A stretch of DNA of 64,000 nucleotides from Epiperipatus broadwayi (Eukaryota > Onychophora > Udeonychophora > Euonychophora > Peripatidae): positions 1 to 64,000 of the forward strand of contig JAQFVV010000548.1 in assembly GCA_028023455.1 (NCBI GenBank), written 5' to 3'. A model generated the notes under the pieces. It was not told where the DNA came from. It saw nothing but the letters and a program-made list of their open reading frames with translations, and searched no databases. This document shows positions 1-9,917 of the stretch, in pieces; the stretch's first letter is position 1, and every line of letters begins with the position of its first letter. The position numbers were made by a program, and so were the translations under genes.

Positions 1-1573
1 CCAGTTAGAAATAGTTTATTTTATTTGCATTAATTTTTCAGGTTGTTTGTTAAGGCAACCAAAATAAAGCAACATATCCATTAATTTTCCAATATGATCT
101 AAAATACCTTTCATATAATACAATTGTACATTCAATTTTCTTAAGTCATGCCACGATTGTAATAACAACAATAATTGATCACTTATTAATTTAAAGAATA
201 ATTATAATAATATTAATCTCAGGGTTCTTTGTTTCATGTAAGGAAATGCTCGGCAGTATTGTGTTGTCGCATATGACTGTCATTCTGGTCGGCTATAGGA
301 AACATTTATTTTACTTAAATTCAATGTGTCTTCATCTCTCATATCAACTGCTATATTATTTAAAGAGATGATAATTCTATTCAATAATGATGTATAATTT
401 TGAATAACACAGCCCTTTTTTTTTTTTTTAGAATCTCAGTCAGAATAATAAAAAGACAAGGGTGCTTTTTGTGTCCTTCCATCATCCATGACAACACAAT
501 AATATAACTAAGATTTATTACTTAGACAATTTAACTAAATGGGAATGGAATAATGTGCAACCAAAGTTAATGGTTTGGGAATAAATTCTTTTTTTTTTTT
601 TATACAAAGGTGAATGTTTAGTCTTAAGTTTTCAACTCCATAAATAATTATCATTAAACTAAAATATAATGACATATTCCGATCTGCTTAACTTTATTTA
701 TCTGGTATATTAAGTTTTTAAGAATTTGGAATGATTTCAGACTCAAGAAAAGGTTTTGCAAATATTGTGCAAACACTTATATTTAGCATATAAAAACAAA
801 AAAATGAATCTACAACAAATTTTAACAAGACTATAATTTATTACTATCACAAAAAAAATATATGAACATTTATTCAATAATCCCATAGTAATACAAAATA
901 TAAAATATAACTGACATTAATCTATATACTCTTTTGGTTATGGACTAGAGGTTACTACTTCTCCTGTATGCAATCATATGGATTGATTAACTAAAAGTAC
1001 ATTTCATTACCAATACATTGTTTATTAAATTTTGGTAACCTTGTAGAAGCTTTTATTCAAAATTATTGACTAACTATTTTTTTTTTTAAATGATTAATCC
1101 CATCATATGCAATACGCAAAATATTAAATTTATTTCTAATACATTTACTTTATTTATGGTCTTTAATGGGATAACCTATTCTAATTATAGGCCAGTTATC
1201 AGAAGTTACACTTACCATCTTACATTTAACTTAATGCTAACTTAAGTTATGATACAAATTTTATTCATACGTATAATTTTAAATATGAGTATTATTTAAT
1301 TACTAACCAGAATTAAATATTGCATTTGAATATTCTTTCAGTAAATAAGCGTTTTAAATTACGCAATTTTAATTACTTTCTCCATTGATTTACTTGTCAA
1401 ATACTAGCAATATTTAGCAGCACAATACAGATATCGATCCTAGTTACTAACGCACTATTTATACTAAAGTGGATCTTGAGGAACTAACACCTCCAATATA
1501 GCCTTTATCTTGCCCGAACTTTCAAAATTAAGCACAATAATCAACACCTTCCATGGTGGAGCTATCTTTATCT

Positions 1574-1870
1574 TCACATGAGGAATATGGAATAACCACG
1601 AAGGTCTGTAAAGTAATCTACTACATTAAAATATTTTGGTGGTTTCTTGCCTCTTACTTGGGCATACAATGAACACACACCAAATACAATCCTCTCCTGG
1701 GATTTAAACGGATGAAGCATACTAAATGCTAGATAAATTCTTGATTGTCCTATCAATGAGAATCGATCACTTGGGCTATAAACATACCCGAACATTATAT
1801 TTAAAATCTTCCTCTCATGGAAAACAAAGCTTTTGGGGAGATCATTTTTCATCCCACAAAATAAATACAT
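1574..1870 (-). CDS. 98-codon ORF inside the LTR, function unknown
   Basis: An open frame within the 3' LTR, coding for a mixed-composition protein with the stretch VRGKKPPKYFNVVDYF. I do not recognise a family. The matching stretch in the other LTR (about 13854-14150) has a TAG in this frame, caused by the change from TATCAATGAG to TATCTATGAG on the plus strand, so the frame is not kept between the two LTRs. It could be a captured fragment or a chance ORF. The composition is less biased than other short frames in this AT-rich DNA, which is the only reason to list it. Confidence 0.2.
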   Translation of the reverse strand: MYLFCGMKNDLPKSFVFHERKILNIMFGYVYSPSDRFSLIGQSRIYLAFSMLHPFKSQERIVFGVCSLYAQVRGKKPPKYFNVVDYFTDLRGYSIFLM

Positions 1871-3844
1871 TATAATTATTACCTATGCGAATATGAAGCA
1901 TATACCAATGCTATATCTGGGCAGGATAAGTAAATACACTGATTATAATAAACTTATGTTACCGTGTATACTTTGATCAACATCTGAAATCAATGGACAT
2001 CATAGAATAAAAGTATAATAATTTTAATTTTAATAAAGGAACATTCAAAATAGTTGGTAGCATACTATCTTAAACTAAATAAAGTGGATGTGTTATTTAA
2101 GAATAATTAGGAATAAATTCCTCAATTAATACAGTATAAATTCGTTTCAAAACTTTAACAAGAAATATTTTGTTATAGCATTTTTTTTTTTAGTTACTTC
2201 TGATAATTTTCAATATTTATTTTACCCCTTAAATATCTAAATATTTTTCTTTTACGTATCTAACATACAAAATTTCTACCTACAATTGTATGTAATAATT
2301 AAAACATATTTTATAGATTTTTTTTTTTGTGTTAAATATCAACTTAACCTATAATAATTATATTAAAACATACCTTTGTTATTACAAGGCTATTAAATAT
2401 CACTTGACCATACAGACTTTAACCTATGTGATATAACAAAAAAATACATATCATTTATAACTTAGTTTTAAACAATCATTAATTAACAAGTGCATATTCT
2501 CTCATTAGAAAATGTTTTTCTGTTGAGCAATTGGTCCAGGTGAAGAGCTTTATCCAGTCGTATTTCATGAAGCAAGTTTAAAAACAATAAACGCATGGTA
2601 TTATTTCCTTTAAATAAAAGTTTTCTCTTATTTTGTGCGTTTAATAAATTAGGTAAAGAAACATATAGCAGAATTGAAGATTAATTCTTACTTGAATTAA
2701 ACTACTACAATTTTGGGATCCAAGAAAAAAAATAGACTTCTAACATAGACGAATATTTGACTATAGACGATAAACATACACAATATTTTTTTTTTTTTAT
2801 TGACAATACGTATACTTATTAGCTAGCTTACTTATGGACGAAAATGCGCAATTTTCCGAGAGATTATTATGATAATAACTGCAGTCAATTTACATGTACA
2901 TGAAGTTTTAATAATTCCAACTGATGTATAATATAATATATCATTTATTTTTATCATTAAGTCACTAAGATATTTGGTTTTGTTCATACTTTATGAATTA
3001 TAAATTTTTATAACGGTACCTTCTCCGTAAGAATGCCCCTATATGGCTTTTCCTATATTTACTCTGAGAAAGTTTATATATATATTTTTTTTTAAAATAT
3101 ACAGGTGCATAATTTAATCTTATTTATCATTATTATTATTTCCAGACAATTCTTGGTGAATAAAACATATTTTAACGTATGTAACTTCATTACTTGTAAA
3201 GGCAGACAATATTGAGAAAGAGCGCGAAAATGTTTCTAGTTGATTTTCCTTGGTTTCAAAATATTTCTTTCAATTATTTTTTTTTTCTTTCTATACCAAG
3301 AAAATATCAATAAATGACATAAAGTTAATAAATAATTATTTCTTTCTTGGAAATCATTTATCTTCCTTAATTTAGACATAATAACACTTTTCGTGACTCT
3401 TTTAGTTACATCTGTCATTTTTGAACTTTAGCGTGAGACAATAAATTTTTAAGTATAAAAGGTCTTTAAATAGGTAGATGGCAAAGAAAATCAGGATATC
3501 TTATCAAAAAATTTAGCCACACATTATATTATTAAAATTTTACTTTGATTACATTTATTTCTGCAAAATAAAATGAAAAAATTGAGTTACCAAATTTCAG
3601 CACTGGTCCTTCCTTGAAAACTAAAAGCAGACTATATTTTTTTTTTAAAAAAAAATGATCTTGACTTTAGCGACCTCTTCCAGAAAAATAATCATTTGAT
3701 TATAACATAAACAAAAGAAAGGAAAAACTTATTACAATCATATAGTTTTCAGTATTATCTACCTGGATTACAAAGTAATTTGACAATATAAAAAAAATAA
3801 TAAATACATTAAATTAATAATCAGTGATGTATAATTCTTTAAAC

Positions 3845-3846
<2 letters not shown>

Positions 3847-3888
<42 letters not shown>

Positions 3889-3910
3889 CAAATATATATA
3901 TATATATATT
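3847..3910. repeat. (TA)n microsatellite inside the 3' LTR
   Basis: Two TA runs (3847-3885 and 3892-3909) separated by TTTACAA. At the matching place in the other LTR (16137-16160) only a short TA run followed by T's is present. The tract therefore changed length after insertion, or was altered during assembly. Confidence 0.9.
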
Positions 3911-4253
3911 TACAAAAAGAAATTACCAGAAGTTATTGTGCTTTATGATAAGACACTCATCCACTCTCCCCTCTACCCATCCAAAATCAATTACTGTTTA
4001 GCTTTTATACCATATTAATTTGCTCTAATTATTAATATCTCAATTAAATTATTCATGTTCTCTCTTTAAAAATGACATTGAGTTATTAAATCTATTAGTT
4101 ATTCACCCAAAACATGCCAAAGTGAGTGAATAGCATACTTTATTAATCCATTATTACTATTGTTATTTTATCTTTTTATTTCTTTAAAGAATAGCATTGT
4201 TTTCCTGCAGAAATAATGCCAAGTAAACCAAGTGTCAAGAACACTAGGTTACA

Positions 4254-4264
4254 ATTCTCCCACC
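4254..4264 (-). other. Polypurine tract of gypsy element 1
   Basis: On the minus strand the sequence GGTGGGAGAAT lies immediately before the LTR start TGTAACC. This is the expected position and composition for the plus-strand priming site of an LTR retrotransposon. It fixes the internal edge of the 3' LTR. Confidence 0.85.
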
Positions 4265-4411
4265 ATTATAATAAATAAAAAATAAAATAATATATGCATT
4301 TTTAACACTTCTTATGGTATTACTAAGTTTATATCCTACTTCTTTCTTATGTCAATAAATATAGTTTAAAGGATTTAATTTCGCTTGGGATATGGTAGTA
4401 AGCTTTGGGCA
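4265..4411 (-). other. 3' non-coding stretch between integrase and purine tract
   Basis: About 150 AT-rich bases lie between the integrase stop near 4412 and the purine tract. There is no room for an envelope-like gene, so the element is a plain gag-pol gypsy. Confidence 0.6.
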
Positions 4412-4627
4412 TTATAGGTACCTCTTGTTCCAACAGAGGTTGAGACTAAAAAAAGCATTCTCACCCACTTGTTTCACAATTTCATAGGGGCCTTCATAAA
4501 GATACATGAATTTTCTAAACATATGTTTCCGGAGATTACTCACATGGGGAGTTCTAATTAAAACAAAATCATGGACTTTAAAAGGATGTGGACTGGTTTT
4601 GGAATAACGAGTGCGTTTATCACCCAT
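4412..4627 (-). CDS. pol: Integrase C-terminal (GPY/F) fragment of element 1
   Basis: This 71-codon frame holds FKVHDFVLIRTP followed by YLYEGPYEIVKQVGENAFF, which fits the GPY/F module at the C-terminus of gypsy integrases. This module is thought to help with DNA binding or multimerisation. It overlaps the upstream integrase frame (4558-5112) in a different phase, so a single indel near 4620 has split one original integrase. It ends with a stop at 4412, shortly before the purine tract. Confidence 0.75.
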   Translation of the reverse strand: MGDKRTRYSKTSPHPFKVHDFVLIRTPHVSNLRKHMFRKFMYLYEGPYEIVKQVGENAFFSLNLCWNKRYL

Positions 4628-5112
4628 CTTTTAAGGTTAATTCTGGCCAGTGCTTGGTCATGTTCCACGTTAATATTTTCCACTATTACGGGTAACGGTG
4701 TTTTGATTAGTAAAGGTTCAGGTCTACCAAAGTGCAGCCGAATTGGAGACATCCTAGTAGACTCATTAATAGTTATATTTATATAATTAATCACCTGTGG
4801 CAACTTATTGACCCACTGTTTGTGATCCCATTCTAGATATACTCGGAACAACCTACTTATCTCATGCATGATTCTTTCACTTGGATTGGATTGGGGATTT
4901 CTAATCGAGCACATGATATGTTGAATATTTTGCTTCTTACCCCACTTTTTCCATGTACCAGAAATGAATGCAGTAGCATGGTCGGTAAGTATTGAAGCTG
5001 GTTTTTTTATCAATGGAATTTGATAAGTTTCCAAGCACTTAATAACATTTTTATCATCTGTTTTTGGAACTGGGTAAGGAGAGACATATTTGGTAAAAAC
5101 ATCATACATCAC
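4558..5112 (-). CDS. pol: Integrase catalytic core fragment of element 1
   Basis: This 184-codon frame carries the second half of the integrase core. It has YDVFTKYVSPYPV, ILTDHATAFIS with the second catalytic Asp, and NPQSNPSERIMHEISRLFR with the catalytic Glu. The first Asp (LALDFYGPL) is in the preceding frame at 5109-5885. The two frames differ in phase, which implies an indel of about one base in the A-rich stretch around 5120-5135. The listed Met start is simply the first ATG after the break. Its product would insert element cDNA into host DNA if the protein were whole. Confidence 0.8.
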   Translation of the reverse strand: MMYDVFTKYVSPYPVPKTDDKNVIKCLETYQIPLIKKPASILTDHATAFISGTWKKWGKKQNIQHIMCSIRNPQSNPSERIMHEISRLFRVYLEWDHKQWVNKLPQVINYINITINESTRMSPIRLHFGRPEPLLIKTPLPVIVENINVEHDQALARINLKRWVINALVIPKPVHILLKSMILF

Positions 5113-5885
5113 AAGAATAAATTTTTGATGGTTGAAGGTGGAAGTGGTCCATAAAAGTCCAGTGCCAATAATTCATTGGGCTGATTGGGCAGTATGGGTT
5201 GAAGTGTTCCCACATACGATTTATTTTGAAACTTAGTTTTTATACAAATCTCGCATTCCCTAAGTCTACGGGCAATGGATTCAGACATCTTATGAAAATA
5301 AAAATGCTTCTTAATAATAGGTTCAATTTTCTGAATTCCATAGTGTCCATATTGGGTGTGAACATAATCTATGAGTTTATTGACTAAACATAAAAGAATA
5401 ATCACTCTCCAAGAATTTTCATCTCCCCTTTTTAATTTCTTCATTAAAATTCCATCTTTAAACCTATACCCCTCTTTAATTCTATCATCATATCTACTTT
5501 TCTGACCTAATTTAGCTGGATCTGATAAGAAGTGTACTATTCTCTCCAGCCTAGCATCTTGTGCTTGCAGTAATTCTAAATTGGTATAATCTCTAACTAT
5601 TTCTTCCTCTAACAAACTAGACATATTACAAATAATTATATTTTCAGTACTGGGGTTCTGATAATTAACAGAAACAGGATTGTGGCTAAGAATATCTGCA
5701 ATGACATTATCCTGTCCTGAACAATATATGATTTCATACTGATACTGTTGAAGATAGAGGCTCCATCTGATTAATCTTTCATTATTAAGGTAACTCTTGT
5801 TGAGAAACTCTAAACTATGATGATCAGTTAATACTATAATTTTTGATCCCAACAAAAGCTGTCTAAGTTTTTGAAATCCCCACAC
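5109..5885 (-). CDS. pol: RNase H second half, integrase zinc domain and start of core, element 1
   Basis: The first part has VLTDHHSLEFLNKSYL and IRWSLYLQQYQYEI, typical of gypsy RNase H, ending at GQDNVIADILSHNP. The middle has the HHCC zinc module of integrase (HTQYGH then CEIC). The end has LALDFYGPLPPST with the first catalytic Asp of the core. This frame is in phase with the upstream pol frame (5943-7604), separated only by an in-frame TGA at 5943-5945; the codons between 5942 and 5886 also read as typical RNase H. The ATG at 5885 is therefore not a real start. Confidence 0.85.
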   Translation of the reverse strand: MWGFQKLRQLLLGSKIIVLTDHHSLEFLNKSYLNNERLIRWSLYLQQYQYEIIYCSGQDNVIADILSHNPVSVNYQNPSTENIIICNMSSLLEEEIVRDYTNLELLQAQDARLERIVHFLSDPAKLGQKSRYDDRIKEGYRFKDGILMKKLKRGDENSWRVIILLCLVNKLIDYVHTQYGHYGIQKIEPIIKKHFYFHKMSESIARRLRECEICIKTKFQNKSYVGTLQPILPNQPNELLALDFYGPLPPSTIKNLFL

Positions 5886-5942
5886 AACAGCTAATGCCTC
5901 TTTTTCTGTGGTGGTATAGTTAAGTTCCGCTCCCCTTAAATG

Positions 5943-7604
5943 TCAGCTTAAGAAATATAAGACTCTAGGTTCCTTATTCTCATTAAATTGGTATAGAATC
6001 ACCCCTAAACCGAACCCACTACTGTCGGTTTGCAAATAGAACTCTTTATTTAAATCTGGATAGGCTAAAATTACTGTTTTTAAAAAGTTATCTTTAACAA
6101 TTTGAAATTCCCTTGTATGTTCCTGGGTCCACCTCCACTTTTCACACTTTTTTAATAAAACAGATAAGTGCATAGTATCATATGAAAATTTTTTATAAAA
6201 CCTGTGATAGTAATTACACAGTCCCAAAAACGATCTCAAGTGCTTTCTGGTTTTAGGGATGGGAAACCTTTGAATGGCGGCAATTTTGTCTGGGTGAGGT
6301 TTGACACCTTCAGCACTAACCGAATGACCAAGAAAAGAGATTTCTCGGGCAATTAAAATACATTTTTCTAAGTTGACTTTTATATTGTTATCTGAACACT
6401 CACAAAGAAACATGCTAAGATGCTGTAAATGATCATTTAAATTTTCCGAAGCAATGACAATATCATCGACATATATAACTAACAAATTTTTCAGTTCTTT
6501 TGAAAAGACCATATTCAAGCATCTGATAAGGCCAGCCCCACTATTAATTAAACCAAAGGGCATCCTTTGAAAAATATAAGATTGGCCCTGGTAACGGAAT
6601 GCCGTATACTTTTGATTATTTTTGTGGAGTGGGATTTGCCAATAGCTGGTGGTTAAATCAAATGTGGAGAATATGCTCTTCCCTTTGAACTTCGTCAATA
6701 ATTCCTGAATAGGTGATGGTATGTCATGCTCTGGGACAGTATGCTGGTTAAGTGTACGTGCATCCAGACAGACTCTAATGGATCCATCTTTCTTTTTGAC
6801 TACTACTAATGGATTCACATAAGACGAAGGGCTGGGCTTAATTATTTGCCAGTCAATCATCTTATTAATCTGCTGTTGAACCTCTGCCTGGTATTGATAA
6901 GGAATAGGATAAGTACGCTGCTGGAAAGGCTCATTATCTTTCAAATTAATTCTATGGACATACCCTTTTAATATACCAGGTATTTTGGAGAAAACACAAT
7001 GATACTGGAACAACAACTGGAAAAATGGTTTATAGTATTCTGTGCCAATAATACATGAACCATCCAACTTAACTTTAATATTTACATCAACTGTTGTCTT
7101 CTGTATGGTCATTAATTGATTTATCTGACTATTACAATTGACTACAAGAGGGCAAATCTCCTCATTACATCCAAAAGTTTCATCTCTGTAATTAATATAA
7201 CAATTATTTAGAGTCATGAAATCCGAACCAATTATGGCTTCATGAATCAAACCTGGCATGATTAAAAAGACATGCTCAAATTTGCACAAATTAATTTCTA
7301 ATGTAATAAAAACCTGTCTATTAGATAACTTAGTCTTCTTTCCATTAGCAAGTATTACCCTAATCACCTTAGTTGGTAAAATTGGAATAGATTGGTCAGC
7401 TGACTGAATTTTCAAGTAAGTTTCTTCAGACAACAAGGAAGCTTGACTGCCTGAATCAATTAAGGTGTTGACAACAATTCCTGAAATGATAATCTTTATC
7501 ATGGGACAGTTGTACAAGATAGGTGGCTCAGACATTTTGCCAGGTTCCAAATAATCAATGTCAAGGTCTATATTATTGATAATCCACATCATGCTGTTCC
7601 CCAT
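5943..7604 (-). CDS. pol: Pol: aspartic protease, reverse transcriptase, start of RNase H, element 1
   Basis: 553 codons. A retroviral-type aspartic protease motif LIDSGSQAS lies at residues 48-56. The RT spans about 245-430, with VKKKDGSIRVCLDAR, MPFGLINSGAGLI and the catalytic YVDD at 378-381, followed by EGVKPHPDKIAAI and LRSFLGLCNYYHRFY. RNase H begins near 520 (LQTDSSGFGLGVILYQ). The frame stops at a TGA at 5943-5945 in the middle of RNase H, and homology continues in the same phase past it, so this is a nonsense mutation rather than a natural end. The frame is open upstream of the listed Met to a TAG near 7671, in the same phase as gag. Confidence 0.93.
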   Translation of the reverse strand: MGNSMMWIINNIDLDIDYLEPGKMSEPPILYNCPMIKIIISGIVVNTLIDSGSQASLLSEETYLKIQSADQSIPILPTKVIRVILANGKKTKLSNRQVFITLEINLCKFEHVFLIMPGLIHEAIIGSDFMTLNNCYINYRDETFGCNEEICPLVVNCNSQINQLMTIQKTTVDVNIKVKLDGSCIIGTEYYKPFFQLLFQYHCVFSKIPGILKGYVHRINLKDNEPFQQRTYPIPYQYQAEVQQQINKMIDWQIIKPSPSSYVNPLVVVKKKDGSIRVCLDARTLNQHTVPEHDIPSPIQELLTKFKGKSIFSTFDLTTSYWQIPLHKNNQKYTAFRYQGQSYIFQRMPFGLINSGAGLIRCLNMVFSKELKNLLVIYVDDIVIASENLNDHLQHLSMFLCECSDNNIKVNLEKCILIAREISFLGHSVSAEGVKPHPDKIAAIQRFPIPKTRKHLRSFLGLCNYYHRFYKKFSYDTMHLSVLLKKCEKWRWTQEHTREFQIVKDNFLKTVILAYPDLNKEFYLQTDSSGFGLGVILYQFNENKEPRVLYFLS

Positions 7605-7682
7605 ATGTTTAAAAATAGGGCCCCGAAGTGAGGAAGATTCCTGCGAGGTCCTTTTTAATTTAATGCCCCGCTACTTTTACTA
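7605..7682 (-). other. gag-pol junction with three in-phase stop codons
   Basis: Gag ends at the TAG at 7682-7680. The next codons in the same phase are TAA, AAG, TAG, after which the frame stays open into pol. Gag and pol are therefore in the same reading phase, separated by a cluster of three stops within four codons rather than by the usual -1 shift. How pol would be made is not clear: readthrough of three stops is unlikely, while a second initiation or a spliced message remains possible. Some of the stops could be mutations in this copy. Confidence 0.7.
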
Positions 7683-9917
7683 CCTTTTATATTTTGTCTT
7701 TGGTATTGTTGGGATACCACTAGTAGAAGGCTGATTCTCATTCAGAATTCTACTCTTAACTGTTGGCCTACTGAGGTGGCTATTCTGTCTACCATAGGGA
7801 TTTGTCCTATAATATCCTTTTTCTCTAACTAACTTTCTCCTTCCCATATGTGACCTATCTGCGAAATTGATATTACTCACCAACGGATGGGTGTCTCTAT
7901 TTACCCTAATTCTATTATCAATATTCCTATCGCTGGTCTCTAACGAATCTAAAATTTCTACTACCTCTTCTATGGTATGTCTGTCAGCAGCAATCAAGAT
8001 CTGCTCTATATGCCTCGGCAGATTATGGCGAATTATTCGCACAATTTGTGTCTCAGATAAAGGATAAGCTGTCAAAGTTTTCAATTTGATGGCCTGACTC
8101 CTGAAAAACTGAGTATAACTACACTTATTTACATGATATCTTTCCTGAGATATCTGATATCTCAGGTTATCTTGGCGGTCTTCCCCCCAAAAACTGGCTA
8201 ACATAAGATATTTGAAGTCTCCATATGTTTCTGGTTTAATAAATAATGATTGCCACCAGTCTTTAGATGCTCCACACAAATGGTTAATGGCAATAGCAAT
8301 CTTTTCTATCTCAGATAAATGACATAAGGTGAATAACTCCTCCAGATTCTGGAGATACTCGTGTGGATTCTCCAGATATTCACCTCTAAAAAATTTTATT
8401 TTTAAGAATTTTAAGGCCATGGAGCTATTACTTTCTGGTTCTAGCATGACTTTACTTCTAGCCTCATTTAATGGATCGTATATTGATTCTACTGGATTAA
8501 TGACCGTATGTAACTCAGATATTACTTGGTTATTATGACCATTATTTGTTTCCTTTACTTGAGTTTCAGATAAACCTTTACTTTGAACAACTTTTTTACT
8601 TTTTGTAAAATTATCCCTATTATAGTCTATAGCTTGCATTCGACTCTCTAATTCTAACTTATAGTTCTGCCATTCACAGTCTATTCTCTTTGAACTATCT
8701 TTTAGGCCTACATTTAAGTGTTTAATCTGTTGTTCCAATTGGTTAATAGTTTCATCTTTATCTATCCCGAATTTATCTTCTAACCTTTGATAGACTTTAC
8801 TCTCACACTGAGTCATTAATTCCCCTATTTCATCTTGGAGATTATTATGTAATAGCTGTGCATTACTCTTTATTATATCATTAAAATTTTCTACTCTTCC
8901 CATAACTTGACTTAGCTCACTTTCTAGATTTTGATTAATCTCACATTGGGTTAACTCTTGAGTTTCTAGTTTCGCTATTAATCTGGTAATCTGGCTCTGA
9001 CATCCTTTCACTACATTGTCAGGTGCTAGAGTTATATTTTTAACTTCCTCTTTCAAATTACTAACTTCACTTCTAGCACTGTCTAATTCTCCCTTAATAG
9101 ATTCAACTTTATCCTGAACTTCTCTTTGAAATACTACTGTTTCCTTTTGATAATTTCTTATTTCCTGTACTTCATTGTTTAATACAATATATTGACTTTT
9201 AAAGTCCTGCTGGATAGCCTCAATCATATTTTCTGCCCTTTCAGAATTTGTTTCGATCTCTTTCCTTATTCTTATTTCCAGCTTTTCAGAGGCCAATTTT
9301 GATTCTTCTACATGATTTCTCAAATCTTCTCTTAAGTCCTTTATCTCCTGTACTTGATTTTGAGATGTCTCTTTGATCTCCTGCATTTGATTCTCTAATT
9401 TAATATTTAAATTTTGTATCTGACTTTTTAATTCACTTTTTAATTCACTATTTGAGTTTTGTATCTGACTTTTTAATTCACTATTTGATTGTTCTAATTT
9501 AATATTTGAGTTTTGGATCTGACTTTTTAATTCACTTTTTAATTCACTATTTGAGTTTTGTATCTGACTTTTTAATTCACTATTTAATTCACTATTTGAG
9601 TTTTGGATCTGACTTTTTAATTCACTATTTGATTGTTCTAATTTACTATTTGAGTTTTGGATCTGACTTTTTAATTCACTATTTGATTTTTCTAATTTTT
9701 TCAAGAATTCCTCCAATGTATTTCTCATTAATTGATCTTGCTCATTTTCATGTTTTGCCTTTATTATTGTGGCTTCTTCTGGGTTAGCTATATCCAAATC
9801 TTCCTCTTCCTCTTCTAATTCTACACTAAAATATGGAGTCTGTGTATCAGGGGATTGTAACTCTTGGGATCCTCCCAAATCCTCAGAAATACTATGATTA
9901 TTTTTGTTTTCACTCAT
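7680..9917 (-). CDS. gag: Gag of element 1, intact, with long coiled-coil arm
   Basis: 745 codons, open throughout. The start MSENKNNHSIS is supported by an identical copy of the first 80 or so codons at 11412-11656. Residues 1-80 are acidic. About 80-200 consist of an 11-residue SNSELKSQIQN-type repeat, and coiled-coil heptads continue to about 450. About 505-670 resembles the retrotransposon gag capsid domain (FRGEYLENPHEYL, KDWWQSLF, RYHVNKCSYTQFF). The basic tail (GRRKLVREKGYYR) has no CCHC zinc knuckle, so RNA binding would rest on basic residues. Gag would form the particle that packages element RNA. The N-terminal arm is unusually long for gypsy gag. Confidence 0.9.
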   Translation of the reverse strand: MSENKNNHSISEDLGGSQELQSPDTQTPYFSVELEEEEEDLDIANPEEATIIKAKHENEQDQLMRNTLEEFLKKLEKSNSELKSQIQNSNSKLEQSNSELKSQIQNSNSELNSELKSQIQNSNSELKSELKSQIQNSNIKLEQSNSELKSQIQNSNSELKSELKSQIQNLNIKLENQMQEIKETSQNQVQEIKDLREDLRNHVEESKLASEKLEIRIRKEIETNSERAENMIEAIQQDFKSQYIVLNNEVQEIRNYQKETVVFQREVQDKVESIKGELDSARSEVSNLKEEVKNITLAPDNVVKGCQSQITRLIAKLETQELTQCEINQNLESELSQVMGRVENFNDIIKSNAQLLHNNLQDEIGELMTQCESKVYQRLEDKFGIDKDETINQLEQQIKHLNVGLKDSSKRIDCEWQNYKLELESRMQAIDYNRDNFTKSKKVVQSKGLSETQVKETNNGHNNQVISELHTVINPVESIYDPLNEARSKVMLEPESNSSMALKFLKIKFFRGEYLENPHEYLQNLEELFTLCHLSEIEKIAIAINHLCGASKDWWQSLFIKPETYGDFKYLMLASFWGEDRQDNLRYQISQERYHVNKCSYTQFFRSQAIKLKTLTAYPLSETQIVRIIRHNLPRHIEQILIAADRHTIEEVVEILDSLETSDRNIDNRIRVNRDTHPLVSNINFADRSHMGRRKLVREKGYYRTNPYGRQNSHLSRPTVKSRILNENQPSTSGIPTIPKTKYKR
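9420..9690 (-). repeat. In-frame minisatellite coding the gag coiled-coil repeats
   Basis: The plus-strand words TTTTTAATTCACTATTTGA and GTTTTGTATCTGAC (or TTTTGGATCTGAC) recur many times in mixed spacing. The encoded unit is SELKSQIQNSN with variants (KLEQ, SELN). The units stay in frame and keep a coiled-coil pattern, so expansion and contraction would only change the length of the arm. Confidence 0.9.

Larger units (their letters stand above)
1..4253 (-). repeat. 3' LTR of gypsy element 1 (left copy)
   Basis: From position 48 (TGTTAAGGCAACC) to 4253 (ACTAGGTTACA) this matches 12317-16499 throughout. The minus-strand start TGTAACC directly follows a purine tract, which fixes the right-hand boundary. 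Bases 1-47 are only loosely similar to the AT-rich end of the other LTR (both carry TTTATTTGCA), so the true left end probably lies just outside the window. At more than 4.2 kb the LTR is far longer than the few hundred bases common in this group. It holds no long ORF; the longest is a 98-codon minus-strand frame at 1574-1870. Confidence 0.92.

Noticed and set aside
3236-3418. 60-codon LTR ORF, also at 15516-15701
   Set aside because: It is kept in both LTRs only because the LTRs are nearly identical; lysine run from a homopolymer, no domain.
3824-4018. 64-codon ORF with a YIYIYI stretch
   Set aside because: It is the translation of a (TA)n tract inside the LTR and the matching LTR has no such frame.
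4265-4411. Envelope-like gene that would make element 1 retrovirus-like
   Set aside because: There is no space and no frame between integrase and the purine tract.
9506-9787. 93-codon plus-strand ORF opposite gag
   Set aside because: It is the antisense shadow of the gag minisatellite; its repeats mirror the coding strand.
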